Assembly (NCBI GenBank): GCA_030064795.1
Contig: JASJEI010000316.1
Span: forward strand, 1-20,980
Reading direction: 5' to 3'
DNA: 20,980 bases
Source of the DNA: Pleurocapsa sp. MO_226.B13
GTDB taxonomy: Bacteria > Cyanobacteriota > Cyanobacteriia > Cyanobacteriales > Xenococcaceae
Made by a program: the position numbers and the translations under genes. How positions within the stretch are numbered: position 1 is the stretch's first letter; every line of letters begins with the position of its first letter. The notes beneath the pieces were generated by a model. The model was given only the letters and a program-made list of their open reading frames with translations, made no database searches and had not been told where the DNA came from. Shown here one piece after another: positions 14,124 through 20,980 of this stretch.

Positions 14124-14879
14124 GTGGCAAGTTTGAACCGATCGCAACACGCCAACTTTTCCCATCCCAGTCAGCAACTACCTATTTTTCGAGTGCAGAA
14201 TATTAGTAAAGTCTATGAAATGGGGGAAGTTTCCGTTCGAGCATTAAAGAATGTTAACCTCGATTTACAGGCAGGAGAACTCGTAGTCTTACTCGGTGCT
14301 TCTGGTAGTGGCAAATCTACCTTACTCAATATTCTAGGTGGTTTAGACGTTCCTACTACAGGGAAAGTTATGTTTGGTCAGCGCGATCTTACCCAAGCAG
14401 GCGATCGCGCTTTGACTAACTTCCGACGGGAATGCGTTGGTTTTGTGTTTCAGTTTTATAATCTGATTCCCAGTCTGACGGCTAGAGAAAACGTGGCTCT
14501 CGTTACTGAAATCGCCTCCCATCCCATGCGTCCCAGAGAAGCTTTAGCCCTAGTCGGATTAGACCATCGCTTAGATCATTTTCCCGCTCAACTATCGGGA
14601 GGAGAACAACAACGAGTTGCGATCGCACGGGCGATCGCTAAACGTCCCCAGGTATTACTGTGTGATGAACCTACAGGTGCATTAGATTTTCAAACGGGTA
14701 AGTTGGTCTTGCAAGTATTAGAACGAGTCAATCGCGAGTTAGGCACAACTATTGCCGTAATTACTCACAATGCAGGTATTGCGGCGATGGCAGATCGAGT
14801 TATTACCATGCGTAGTGGTGAAATTATCGCAATCAAGTCAAATGAAATCAAAATTTCACCAGAAGATTTGGAATGGTAA
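14124..14879 (+). CDS. ABC transporter ATP-binding protein (DevA/LolD/MacB type)
   Basis: The 251-residue ATPase starts at GTG 14124. The first 19 residues are a non-conserved leader. It has Walker [10 protein letters not shown] (58-66), Q-loop [10 protein letters not shown] (Q110), signature LSGGEQQR (157-164), Walker B VLLCDEP with D181/E182, and the H-loop His215. The D-loop reads GALDFQTG. The [14 protein letters not shown] segment is typical of ATPases that pair with FtsX-like permeases (MacB, LolD, DevA), which drive periplasmic lipid, peptide or efflux work rather than import. The natural partner would be the FtsX-type permease whose 5' end appears twice downstream (15298 and 20556). 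An intervening island and minus-strand gene now separate it from the longer copy. Confidence 0.93.
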   Translation: MASLNRSQHANFSHPSQQLPIFRVQNISKVYEMGEVSVRALKNVNLDLQAGELVVLLGASGSGKSTLLNILGGLDVPTTGKVMFGQRDLTQAGDRALTNFRRECVGFVFQFYNLIPSLTARENVALVTEIASHPMRPREALALVGLDHRLDHFPAQLSGGEQQRVAIARAIAKRPQVLLCDEPTGALDFQTGKLVLQVLERVNRELGTTIAVITHNAGIAAMADRVITMRSGEIIAIKSNEIKISPEDLEW

Positions 14880-14891
14880 TCTTTTTCGGAG

Positions 14892-14937
14892 AGACAAGGC
14901 ATGCCTTGTCTGTATAGGAGTTCGGAGTTCGGAGTTG
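14892..14937. repeat. 20-bp perfect palindrome plus GGAGTTC heptamer repeats
   Basis: AGACAAGGCATGCCTTGTCT (14892-14911) is a perfect 20-bp palindrome. Shortly after it, three heptamers (GGAGTTC, GGAGTTC, GGAGTTG) run in tandem at 14917-14937. Short tandem heptamers of this kind are a known feature of cyanobacterial intergenic DNA. The palindrome could cruciform or be part of an interspersed repeat. Confidence 0.7.
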
Positions 14938-14958
14938 CTGACTATTAAAAATTTAGGG

Positions 14959-15204
14959 TCAAGTTGAAGCCACAGCGGATTTGGATTCTTTATGAAGAAT
15001 ATGTTTATAATCTGAATCTAGCCAGCATTGGGGTAAAGCTTCACCTGAAGGAAAAACTAACTCAGATTTCATAAATGTTTCTGGATCTTGCATTTCTTGT
15101 CCTGCATGAAATCGACCCAAAACTTCTTGTTTAAAAGGATCGTAGAGGTTTTGCACTTCAAGTATTTCTACCAACTCACCATGAGATTTTGATTTGAGAA
15201 ACAT
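14959..15204 (-). CDS. Small conserved-looking hypothetical protein
   Basis: The 81-residue minus-strand ORF begins MFLKSKSHGELVEILEVQNL and ends with a Ser/Ala-rich tail. A strong GGGAGG ribosome site lies 6 nt upstream of the ATG. The middle (NPFK-like DPFKQEVLGRFHAGQEMQDP, then ELVFPSGEALPQCWLDSDYK) looks like a folded small cytosolic domain and resembles short cyanobacterial hypothetical proteins I have seen. No enzymatic motif or membrane helix is visible. It lies in antisense orientation between the ABC ATPase and the truncated permease, so it breaks the transporter operon. The function is unknown. Confidence 0.68.
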   Translation of the reverse strand: MFLKSKSHGELVEILEVQNLYDPFKQEVLGRFHAGQEMQDPETFMKSELVFPSGEALPQCWLDSDYKHILHKESKSAVAST

Positions 15205-15297
15205 AAAGCCTCCCTGGTTATTGAACCTTGGATGTTTCCTTAATTCTAGCGTGGGTAATTGAGGCGAAATATAAAGGACTGTGAAGTTAGTCGTTAG

Positions 15298-15618
15298 ATG
15301 AATCCTCTTAATTTGAAACTATTTCGAGATTTATGGCAGGCAAGAGAACAGGTGATTGCGATCGCTCTCGTAGTCGCCTGTGGTATTGCTAGCTTTGTGA
15401 TGGCGAGGAGTGCCTACACATCCCTAACTCTGACCCAAAATACTTATTACAATGAATATCATTTTGCCCAGGTTTTTGCCTCTCTCAAACGCGCTCCAGA
15501 ATCTCTAAAAGAGCAGATAGCAGAGATCTTTCATCAACCCCATTTTAACCTATGTGGGGGAGATGTTGTCCGGCTCGAATTTCTATCTCGAACTGAGCGA
15601 TCGCTCCCAACAGATTAA
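15298..15618 (+). pseudogene. Truncated FtsX-type ABC permease, 5' copy
   Basis: The first 76 or so codons match, almost residue for residue, the start of the permease at 20556 (MNPLNLKLFRDLW, then QVIAIALVVACGIASFVMAR and TYYNEYHFAQVFASLKRAPE). The match stops abruptly near 15527, after EQIAEI, and the reading continues for about 28 unrelated residues to a stop at 15618. An intact permease of this type would have several hundred residues. Nucleotide differences between the copies are spread and mostly synonymous, so this looks like an old paralogue or duplicate that was cut off. The junction marks the left side of the STAND-CHAT island. Confidence 0.8.
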
Positions 15619-15832
15619 ACAGCAACGCTCTCCCATACTTGTGATGATAATAAAATCGGTCTTGAACTCAAGCCGGGACATTTAGCTGTGAAAAGGGTTT
15701 AGATATTAGGGGTTAGCTCTGAGGAGAAACCAATAAGTTTTGATTCGCAACCTAACCCACCATTAATAATAGTGTTAAATATTTATTAGTGTGACCTATT
15801 AAACCAGTTAATTTGCTGGGAGTACCGAATCG
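15619..15832. other. Junction region between truncated permease and STAND gene
   Basis: These 214 bases hold no supportable intact gene. In another frame, 15650-15700 reads DNKIGLELKPGHLAVKRV, which may be a scrap of a former gene. A single TAACCCACCA arm (15753-15762) matches one arm of the palindromic element at 4173-4243, with no partner arm nearby. GGGAG at 15819-15823 is the possible ribosome site of the next gene. Confidence 0.4.
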
Positions 15833-16909
15833 GTGAGTGAGACAGTATCCATGACTGACAGTGGGATGCAAGGCGATAATCGCAGCATCACAATTGAAAA
15901 GGATGCCATCAGGAGTGCCATTATTTCTGGTGATGGCAATAAGGTTGTTATCTACCACTATCAACTAGAACGTCAGGTTGAAGAAGAGAAAACTTCTCAC
16001 CCAGGAGAAATAGGTCCTAATCCCTACAAAGGACTACTAGCATTTCAGTCAGAAGACGGCGATCGCTATTTTGGACGAGAGGAACAAATCGAAAAGCTGT
16101 GGAATCTGTTTCGTACTCTCCATGAAAACATTACTCAACCAGAAGCGCCATTACGTTTACTGCCCATTTTGGGACCATCTGGTTGTGGGAAATCTTCCCT
16201 AGCACGGGCTGGTTTAATCCCAGAATTAGCACGCCGTCCCCTACCCGGTAAAAGTCAAGCGCGGGTGGTGGTGCTTGTCCCTGGAACCCATCCTGTGGAA
16301 GCTTTAGCGACAGTGTTGGCGCGGGTGGCGACTAATGACCAAACCCCAGTGGCTAAAACGAAGGAATTTGAGCAAGTATTAAAAGAAACTAGTAATACTA
16401 CTACAGATACGATTATTTATGATGGCTTACGGCGAATAGCCAATGTTCTCCCAGAGATTGCTGTATCGCCCCTAGTGGTGTTGGTAGACCAGTTTGAAGA
16501 AGTCTACTCCCTTTGTGAAGATACAAAAGAACGACAAATATTTATTGAAAACCTAATTCATGCCGCAGCGGATCGCGCTGGTGGTGTATCAGTGATTATC
16601 ACCCTCCGTAGTGATTTTCTCGGAGAAACCCAAAGACATCCAGCCCTGAATCAAGTAATTGCCAAACAAGGTGCGATCGTCCCGGCGATGAGTGAAGAGG
16701 AGCTGCGACGGGCAATTACCAAACCAGCAGAAATGGCTGGACATCCCCTGGATGAAGCTGTAGTCATCCTCTTACTTCAGGATACAGAAGAGCGGGAAGG
16801 AGCATTGCCCTTGCTCCAGTTTGCCTTAACCCGCATCTGGGAGGGGCGAAAAAAAGGTGTTGAACCCATCAAGACACTGGAAGATATTGGCGGTGTGGGG
16901 GGGCATTAG
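15833..16909 (+). CDS. nSTAND1 NTPase, N-terminal part of a frameshifted STAND-WD40 protein
   Basis: This 358-codon segment starts at GTG 15833 (ATG 15851 is an alternative). Residues 12-42 form a short motif region with NRSITI ... RSAIISGDGN. Then NPYKGLLAF ... RYFGREEQ (63-85), the entry signature of nSTAND1 NTPases, leads into Walker A GPSGCGKSS (114-122), Walker B LVVLVDQFEEV (214-224) and a TLRSDF sensor-like motif (258-263). The frame ends early at GGVGGH because the G7 tract at 16897-16903 is one G short of the frame that continues GGVGGALADEAQRIY and joins the downstream ORF. STAND NTPases are signal-triggered oligomerising switches. No effector domain is fused here, so an effector is probably supplied in trans by the CHAT gene downstream. 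Confidence 0.85.
   Translation: MSETVSMTDSGMQGDNRSITIEKDAIRSAIISGDGNKVVIYHYQLERQVEEEKTSHPGEIGPNPYKGLLAFQSEDGDRYFGREEQIEKLWNLFRTLHENITQPEAPLRLLPILGPSGCGKSSLARAGLIPELARRPLPGKSQARVVVLVPGTHPVEALATVLARVATNDQTPVAKTKEFEQVLKETSNTTTDTIIYDGLRRIANVLPEIAVSPLVVLVDQFEEVYSLCEDTKERQIFIENLIHAAADRAGGVSVIITLRSDFLGETQRHPALNQVIAKQGAIVPAMSEEELRRAITKPAEMAGHPLDEAVVILLLQDTEEREGALPLLQFALTRIWEGRKKGVEPIKTLEDIGGVGGH
16897..16903 (+). other. G7 homopolymer at the frameshift of the STAND gene
   Basis: Seven G residues follow GGTGT. Eight would restore one ORF of about 1118 codons from 15833 to 19188. Possible causes are a true 1-nt deletion, slippage-based phase variation, or a sequencing or assembly error in the homopolymer. 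Confidence 0.8.
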
Positions 16910-16986
16910 CAGATGAAGCTCAACGTATTTATCAAAGCCTCAATGATGAAGAGAAGAAAATTGCTCGGCGGGTATTTCTGGGATTA

Positions 16987-19188
16987 GTGCAACTAGGAGA
17001 AGGAACCAGCGACACCCGTCGCCGTGCTAATGTTAATAGTTTGGTTAGTTACAAAGATGAACCAGAATATGTCAAAAGGGTGATTGAGAGGTTTGCTAAC
17101 CCTGGTGTGCGATTGGTCACTCTCTCGTCAGAGCAAGGAACTGAAACCGCAGAAGTCACCCACGAAGCATTATTTGCCAATTGGGGACAAATGAAAGAAT
17201 GGCTGGATAGCAGTCGCAGCGACATTCGCTTTCAACGCCACTTGGATGAAGCGGCCTTGCATTGGCATGAAAATGGTCGTCCAGAGGGGAATCTGTGGCG
17301 TCCGCCAGATTTAGATTTATTGGGGGAATATCACGAGCGAGCCAGTGATAATATGACACCGTTGCAGGTGGAATTTTTCAATGCTTCCCAGCAGGCAGAG
17401 AATGCACGGAATCGTAATCGGAAACTAAGTATTGCTGGATTGATTGTAGGTTTAGTGGTGATGAGTACAACAACAGTACTTGCAGCTTGGCAATGGCGAC
17501 AAGCAGAAATCACCAAAAGTGAGGCCATTGCTCGCTCTGCCGAACTACTTTTTGAGAAAGGGGAAAATTTTGAGGCATTAGTAGAAAGTTTACGAGCAGG
17601 AGTATCAGCACACCATCTCAAAGCTAAACCCTCAAGACAATTAATTAATCCGTTGCAACAAGCAGTTTTTGGGGTGAGGGAACGGAATACTTTGGCAAGG
17701 CATCGCAATTATGTCAGTAGCGTCAGTTTCAGCCCCGATGGTCAAACCTTGGCTTCTGGCAATGGTGACAAGACAATCAAACTCTGGGATGTGGCGACGG
17801 GTAAGGAACTTCGCACCCTTGAGGGGCATAGTCATGAGGTCAGTAGCGTCAGTTTCAGCCCCGATGGCCAAACCTTGGCTTCTGGCAGTGCTGACGGGAC
17901 GATCAAACTCTGGAATCTAGAGACGGAGGAGGAACCCCGCACCCTTGAGGGGCATCGCCATGAGGTAACAAGTGTTAGTTTCAGCCTAGATTGCCAAACC
18001 TTGGCTTCTGGTAGTAATGACAACACGATCAAAATCTGGGATGTGGAGACGGGTAATGAACTCCACACCCTCTCTGGGCATGAGTTTAGGGTCACAAGCG
18101 TCAGTTTCAGCCCCGATGGCCAAACCTTGGCTTCTGGCAGTGATGACAACACGATCAAAATCTGGGATGTGGAGAGGAGGAAGGAATCCCGCCCCCTCTC
18201 TGAGCATCGCAATATTGTCAGTAGCGTCAGTTTCAGCCCCAATGGCAAAGCCTTGGCTTCTGGCAGTTATGACGGGACGATCAAAATCTGGGATGTGGAG
18301 ACAGGTAATGAACTTCACACACTCTCTGGGCATCGCAATATTGTCACAAGCGTTAGTTTCAGCCCCAATGGCCAAACCTTGGCTTCTGGCAGTGCTGACG
18401 GGACGATCAAACTCTGGAATCTAGAGACGGAGGAGGAACTCCGCACCCTTGAGGGGCATAGCAATATTGTCACAAGCGTTAGTTTCAGCCCCGATGGCCA
18501 AACCTTGGCTTCTGGCAGTAATGACAAGACGATCAAACTCTGGGATCTGGAGACGGAGGAGGAACCCCGCACCCTCCCTAGGCATGATGACTGGGTCAGT
18601 AGCGTCAGTTTCAGCCCCGATGGTCAAACTTTGGCTTCTGGCAGTTATGATGGGACGATCAAAATCTGGGATCTGGAGACGGAGGAGGAACCCCGCACAC
18701 TCTCTGGGTATGGCAATTATGTCCTCGGTGTTAGTTTCAGCCCTGATGGCCAAACTTTGGCTTTTGGCAGTCATGACAACACAATCAAAATCTGGGGTGT
18801 GGAGAGGGGTAAGGAACTCCTCACACTCTCTGGGCATGATGACTGGGTCAGGAGCGTCAGTTTCAGCCCCGATGGCCAGACTTTGGCTTCTGGCAGTCAT
18901 GACAAGATGATCAAACTTTGGAATGTGGCGACGGGGGAGGAACTTCGCACCCTCTCTGGGCATAGCCATGAGGTCTATAGCGTCAATTTCAGCCCTGATG
19001 GTCAGACTTTGGCTTCTGGCAGTGCTGACAATAAAGTAATTTTGTGGAACTTAAGCTTATGGGATGTAAGTTTTAAGGATTTACTGAAGCGTGGTTGCGA
19101 TCAGGTAAGTGGTTATTTGTCTAACCCTCATGTTAATCTCACCAATAAAGACAGGGATCTTTGTGATGGCATTGGCACTCAAAAGTAG
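16987..19188 (+). CDS. C-terminal part of the STAND protein: winged-helix region, membrane helix, 11 WD40 repeats
   Basis: This is the continuation of the nSTAND1 gene in the next frame. Coding actually resumes just after the G tract (from about 16904); 16987 is only the first start-like codon, a GTG. Residues 1-140 complete the STAND arm with TAEVTHEALFANWGQMKEWL and LDEAALHW, both typical of nSTAND1 proteins. A hydrophobic helix (about 148-166) follows, then a charged helical linker (EAIARSAELLF...). From residue 240, eleven WD40 units of exactly 42 residues run to about 692. The C-terminal tail (LLKRGCDQVSGYL ... DLCDGIG) is common in cyanobacterial WD40-STAND proteins. The propeller should be the ligand sensor. 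If the frameshift is real and not bypassed, no full-length product is made. Confidence 0.85.
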   Translation: MQLGEGTSDTRRRANVNSLVSYKDEPEYVKRVIERFANPGVRLVTLSSEQGTETAEVTHEALFANWGQMKEWLDSSRSDIRFQRHLDEAALHWHENGRPEGNLWRPPDLDLLGEYHERASDNMTPLQVEFFNASQQAENARNRNRKLSIAGLIVGLVVMSTTTVLAAWQWRQAEITKSEAIARSAELLFEKGENFEALVESLRAGVSAHHLKAKPSRQLINPLQQAVFGVRERNTLARHRNYVSSVSFSPDGQTLASGNGDKTIKLWDVATGKELRTLEGHSHEVSSVSFSPDGQTLASGSADGTIKLWNLETEEEPRTLEGHRHEVTSVSFSLDCQTLASGSNDNTIKIWDVETGNELHTLSGHEFRVTSVSFSPDGQTLASGSDDNTIKIWDVERRKESRPLSEHRNIVSSVSFSPNGKALASGSYDGTIKIWDVETGNELHTLSGHRNIVTSVSFSPNGQTLASGSADGTIKLWNLETEEELRTLEGHSNIVTSVSFSPDGQTLASGSNDKTIKLWDLETEEEPRTLPRHDDWVSSVSFSPDGQTLASGSYDGTIKIWDLETEEEPRTLSGYGNYVLGVSFSPDGQTLAFGSHDNTIKIWGVERGKELLTLSGHDDWVRSVSFSPDGQTLASGSHDKMIKLWNVATGEELRTLSGHSHEVYSVNFSPDGQTLASGSADNKVILWNLSLWDVSFKDLLKRGCDQVSGYLSNPHVNLTNKDRDLCDGIGTQK
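17704..19062 (+). repeat. Tandem array of eleven 126-bp WD40-coding repeats
   Basis: Units start at 17704, 17830, 17956, 18082, 18208, 18334, 18460, 18586, 18712, 18838 and 18964; the last is partial. Each encodes a blade with core SVSFSPDGQTLASGS ... TIK(L/I)W. Nucleotide identity between units is very high in the core, but a few codons differ sharply. The four residues before the first strand read RNYV, SHEV, RHEV, EFRV, RNIV, RNIV, SNIV, DDWV, GNYV, DDWV, SHEV in order. This pattern fits concerted evolution with diversified surface positions. Confidence 0.93.
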
Positions 19189-19259
19189 CTTACAGAAGGG
19201 ATTCATGGTACTTACAAAAGGTGATTCGCCATTGAAGCTAGGTGAAAGATCGCTTCTTG

Positions 19260-19313
19260 AAGGCGATCGCTCCAAAAGTTTCCCAGTTGTGCTTGCTGAG
19301 GAGCGATCGCCTT
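19260..19313. repeat. 14-bp perfect inverted repeat containing HIP1 sites
   Basis: AAGGCGATCGCTCC (19260-19273) and GGAGCGATCGCCTT (19300-19313) are perfect complements across a 26-bp centre. Each arm contains a GCGATCGC octamer, and a third lies near 19339. The structure is between the STAND and CHAT genes, 89 nt upstream of the CHAT start. It could form a strong hairpin in a joint transcript. There is no T run. Confidence 0.7.
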
Positions 19314-19401
19314 TCCTGAGTTTTCCCCAATTAAATGCGATCGCAATTAGGGAACACCAAAAAATAAATTATCCGTTTAAAAAACCAGATCGAATAACAC
19401 C

Positions 19402-20442
19402 ATGAAAAAAATCCTCATCCTCGCCGCCAACCCCAAAAACACAAGTAATCTGCGCCTAGATGAAGAGGTGCGGGAAATCAAAAACACACTTGCTATATCT
19501 CCCAATCGAGACCAATTTCAAATCATCACAGAATCTGCGGTACGAGTGGACGATCTAACCCGCTTCCTGTCTAACCATCAACCAACAATTGTTCACTTTT
19601 CCGGACATGGCTCGGGTACTGATGGATTAGCCTTGGAAGATAATTCTGGGCACATGCAACTGGTAAGTACACAAGCCCTGGCAAAGCTATTTGATTTGTT
19701 TCAGTCACAGGTTGAATGTGTTTTACTCAATGCCTGCTACAGCGAAGAACAAGCCACAGCAATTCACCAACATATTGATTGCGTAGTGGGGATGAATCAG
19801 GCGATTGGAGATCCAGCGGCAATTAAGTTTAGCGTCGGATTTTATACTGCTTTATTTGCTGGAAGGAATTATGAAGATTGTTTTCAAATGGGTTGTACCT
19901 CTATTGATTTGCAGGGGATTCCAGAGTATTTAACCCCTGCGATCAAAATTAGGCGACGGCGTTATCAAAGAGAAAAGCCCACAAATCCAGTAAAATCCGA
20001 TCGGGACAATGATATGAATAATGATCACAAAGGCGGGCAAAACCGCTCAGTTTCTATTGGGGGTAGTGTCACTGGTAGCGCAATTCAAACAGGAGATTAC
20101 GACACTGCCAACATAAATTTTCAACCAGTCAGTTTACCCGCACCTACAAGCGTCAACATACAAGCAGAACTCAACGCCTTACGTGAGATACTGGCAAAAT
20201 TAGAAAGCTCAGACCGTCGTAAAATTGACAATGCCTTTGAAGACGCCCAGGAGGAGCTAAATAAGCCACAGCCAGATAAAGATGAGGTGGGTCAAGCATT
20301 AGACCGAGCGTTGAAATATGCCAAGAAAGCCGAAGGGTTTGCCTCTGCGATGGAAAAACTTCAGCCTCACCTCACTAAAACTACTGCTTGGTTAGGTGAT
20401 AATTGGCACAAGCTGCTAAGTTTGGTGAATTTAACAATTTAA
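19402..20442 (+). CDS. CHAT-domain caspase-like protease with shared motif and helical C-terminus
   Basis: The 346-residue protein has an N-terminal CHAT domain (about 1-180). It begins KKILILAANPKNT, then has IVHFSGHG with probable catalytic His69 and VLLNACYS with probable catalytic Cys112, then VVGMNQAIGDPAAIKFSVGFY, all typical of CHAT peptidases. After a basic linker (RRRRYQREKP), residues 211-239 carry NRSVSIGG ... GSAIQTGD, which resembles the N-terminal motif of the STAND protein. Residues 252-346 form a charged helical domain ending in an amphipathic segment (TTAWLGDNWHKLLSLVNLTI). It lies 213 nt after the STAND gene on the same strand. I infer a protease effector activated by the STAND sensor. 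Cleavage target and trigger are unknown. No strong ribosome site is visible. Confidence 0.88.
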   Translation: MKKILILAANPKNTSNLRLDEEVREIKNTLAISPNRDQFQIITESAVRVDDLTRFLSNHQPTIVHFSGHGSGTDGLALEDNSGHMQLVSTQALAKLFDLFQSQVECVLLNACYSEEQATAIHQHIDCVVGMNQAIGDPAAIKFSVGFYTALFAGRNYEDCFQMGCTSIDLQGIPEYLTPAIKIRRRRYQREKPTNPVKSDRDNDMNNDHKGGQNRSVSIGGSVTGSAIQTGDYDTANINFQPVSLPAPTSVNIQAELNALREILAKLESSDRRKIDNAFEDAQEELNKPQPDKDEVGQALDRALKYAKKAEGFASAMEKLQPHLTKTTAWLGDNWHKLLSLVNLTI

Positions 20443-20555
20443 CGTTGGTAAATTGGTTGTGAGACAGAATCCTCTTGAATGTCATTTAATTCTAAAGATT
20501 TAGTCTCATTTATAATTAGTGAGTGAGTGTTAAAAGTTACACCCTAACGGGAATC
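20443..20555. other. Right junction of the STAND-CHAT island
   Basis: This short spacer between the CHAT stop and the second permease start holds no ORF and no clear terminator. Its sequence upstream of the permease ATG does not match the DNA upstream of the 15298 copy, so the similarity between the two permease copies begins at about the start codon. Confidence 0.45.
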
Positions 20556-20980
20556 ATGAATCCCCTCAATTTAAAACTATTTAGAGACTTATGGCATGCA
20601 AGAGGACAGGTAATTGCGATCGCTCTTGTCGTCGCCTGTGGTATTGCTAGTTTTGTGATGGCGAGGAGTGCCTACACATCTCTAACTCTGACTCAGAATA
20701 CTTATTACAATGAATATCATTTTGCCCAGGTTTTTGCCTCTCTCAAACGCGCCCCTGAAACTTTAAAAAGACAGATTGCGGATATCCCAGGAGTAACCCA
20801 AACTCAGACTCGTATCGTAGTAGATGTTACCCTTGATGTTCCAGGCTTACCCGAACCAGGTACGGCAAGATTAATTTCTATTCCCGAACAACAGGTATCG
20901 ATACTTAATATACTTAATGAGCCTTTTATCCGCGAAGGACGCTACATCGAATCAGGAAGGGGTAATGAGGTACTGATAAG
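20556..20980 (+). CDS. FtsX-type ABC transporter permease, N-terminal part (runs off window)
   Basis: The frame is open from ATG 20556 to the window end (141 codons). A first membrane helix lies at about residues 17-37 (QVIAIALVVACGIASFVMAR), followed by a periplasmic segment with TYYNEYHFAQVFASLKRAPE and the PGV-containing IADIPGVTQTQTRIVVDVTL, then EPFIREGRYIESGRGNEVLI. This start, with a lone first helix and then a large extracytoplasmic domain, fits MacB/FtsX-type permeases of the large class. It is the probable partner of the ATPase at 14124, now about 5.7 kb away. The first 76 codons are duplicated in the truncated copy at 15298. Confidence 0.85.
   Translation, partial: MNPLNLKLFRDLWHARGQVIAIALVVACGIASFVMARSAYTSLTLTQNTYYNEYHFAQVFASLKRAPETLKRQIADIPGVTQTQTRIVVDVTLDVPGLPEPGTARLISIPEQQVSILNILNEPFIREGRYIESGRGNEVLI

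Noticed and set aside
14124..14879. Naming the ATPase devA
   Set aside because: Motifs fit the wider MacB/LolD/DevA group; no DevB or DevC partner is visible and the permease type seems different.
17832..18969. Several long minus-strand and +2 frame ORFs across the WD40 array
   Set aside because: They repeat with the 126-bp period, lack ribosome sites, and are shadows of the WD40 coding frame.
17704..19062. Regular tandem repeats considered as a CRISPR or minisatellite
   Set aside because: The units are contiguous, in frame and encode WD40 blades; there are no short repeats with unique spacers.
19109..19405. 98-codon plus-strand ORF overlapping the end of the STAND gene
   Set aside because: It overlaps the STAND coding frame, runs through HIP1-rich hairpin DNA, and looks non-protein-like.

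Overview
The window comes from a cyanobacterium. It carries the conserved block rubredoxin (rubA) - Ycf48 - psbE-psbF-psbL-psbJ, many HIP1 sites (GCGATCGC), heptamer GGAGTTC repeats, and AT-rich spacers. I cannot name the species from sequence alone.

Region 1 (1-6872) is a dense heme and Fe-S locus. A divergent, truncated ResB-like cytochrome c assembly gene (complement 1-217) faces a rightward run of genes. These are a tandem two-domain globin with a C-terminal membrane anchor, a five-heme cytochrome c (one site is CX4CH), a six-heme cytochrome c, and a lipoprotein-like Tll0287/DUF3365 protein with one CXXCH. They are followed by a small membrane protein with cytochrome-b-type His pairs, a second single-domain globin, a Tat-targeted Rieske lipoprotein and a pentapeptide-repeat protein. 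Counted from motifs this is about 17 heme sites plus one [2Fe-2S] centre. It looks like a membrane electron-transfer chain coupled to globins, perhaps for NO, nitrite or O2 chemistry. The substrate is inference.

Region 2 (7026-9483) is the photosystem II assembly and cytochrome b559 block, ending in a clear intrinsic terminator. Region 3 (9389-10823) is gene-poor. It holds a palindromic GGTGGG-type element and a decayed IS630-family transposase fragment that itself contains a 51-bp in-frame insert. A small secreted protein of unknown function follows.

Region 4 (11346-14073) is a sulfur-handling operon: ETHE1-type persulfide dioxygenase, a DUF2808 protein, a TauE/SafE anion exporter, and rhodanese-DUF2892. 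Region 5 (14124-20980) is an ABC-transporter locus (ATPase, then FtsX-type permease) that is interrupted. A truncated copy of the permease 5' end lies at 15298, and a second copy, open to the window edge, starts at 20556.

Between these two copies sits a STAND-CHAT island: an nSTAND1 NTPase with 11 near-identical WD40 repeats, broken by a 1-nt frameshift in a G7 tract, followed by a CHAT caspase-like protease. The N-terminus of the STAND protein and the middle of the CHAT protein share a short motif (NRS-x2-I ... SAI-x2-GD). This suggests homotypic, possibly amyloid-like, sensor-to-effector signalling in a conflict or cell-death system. Together with the heme locus, this is the most interesting content of the window.
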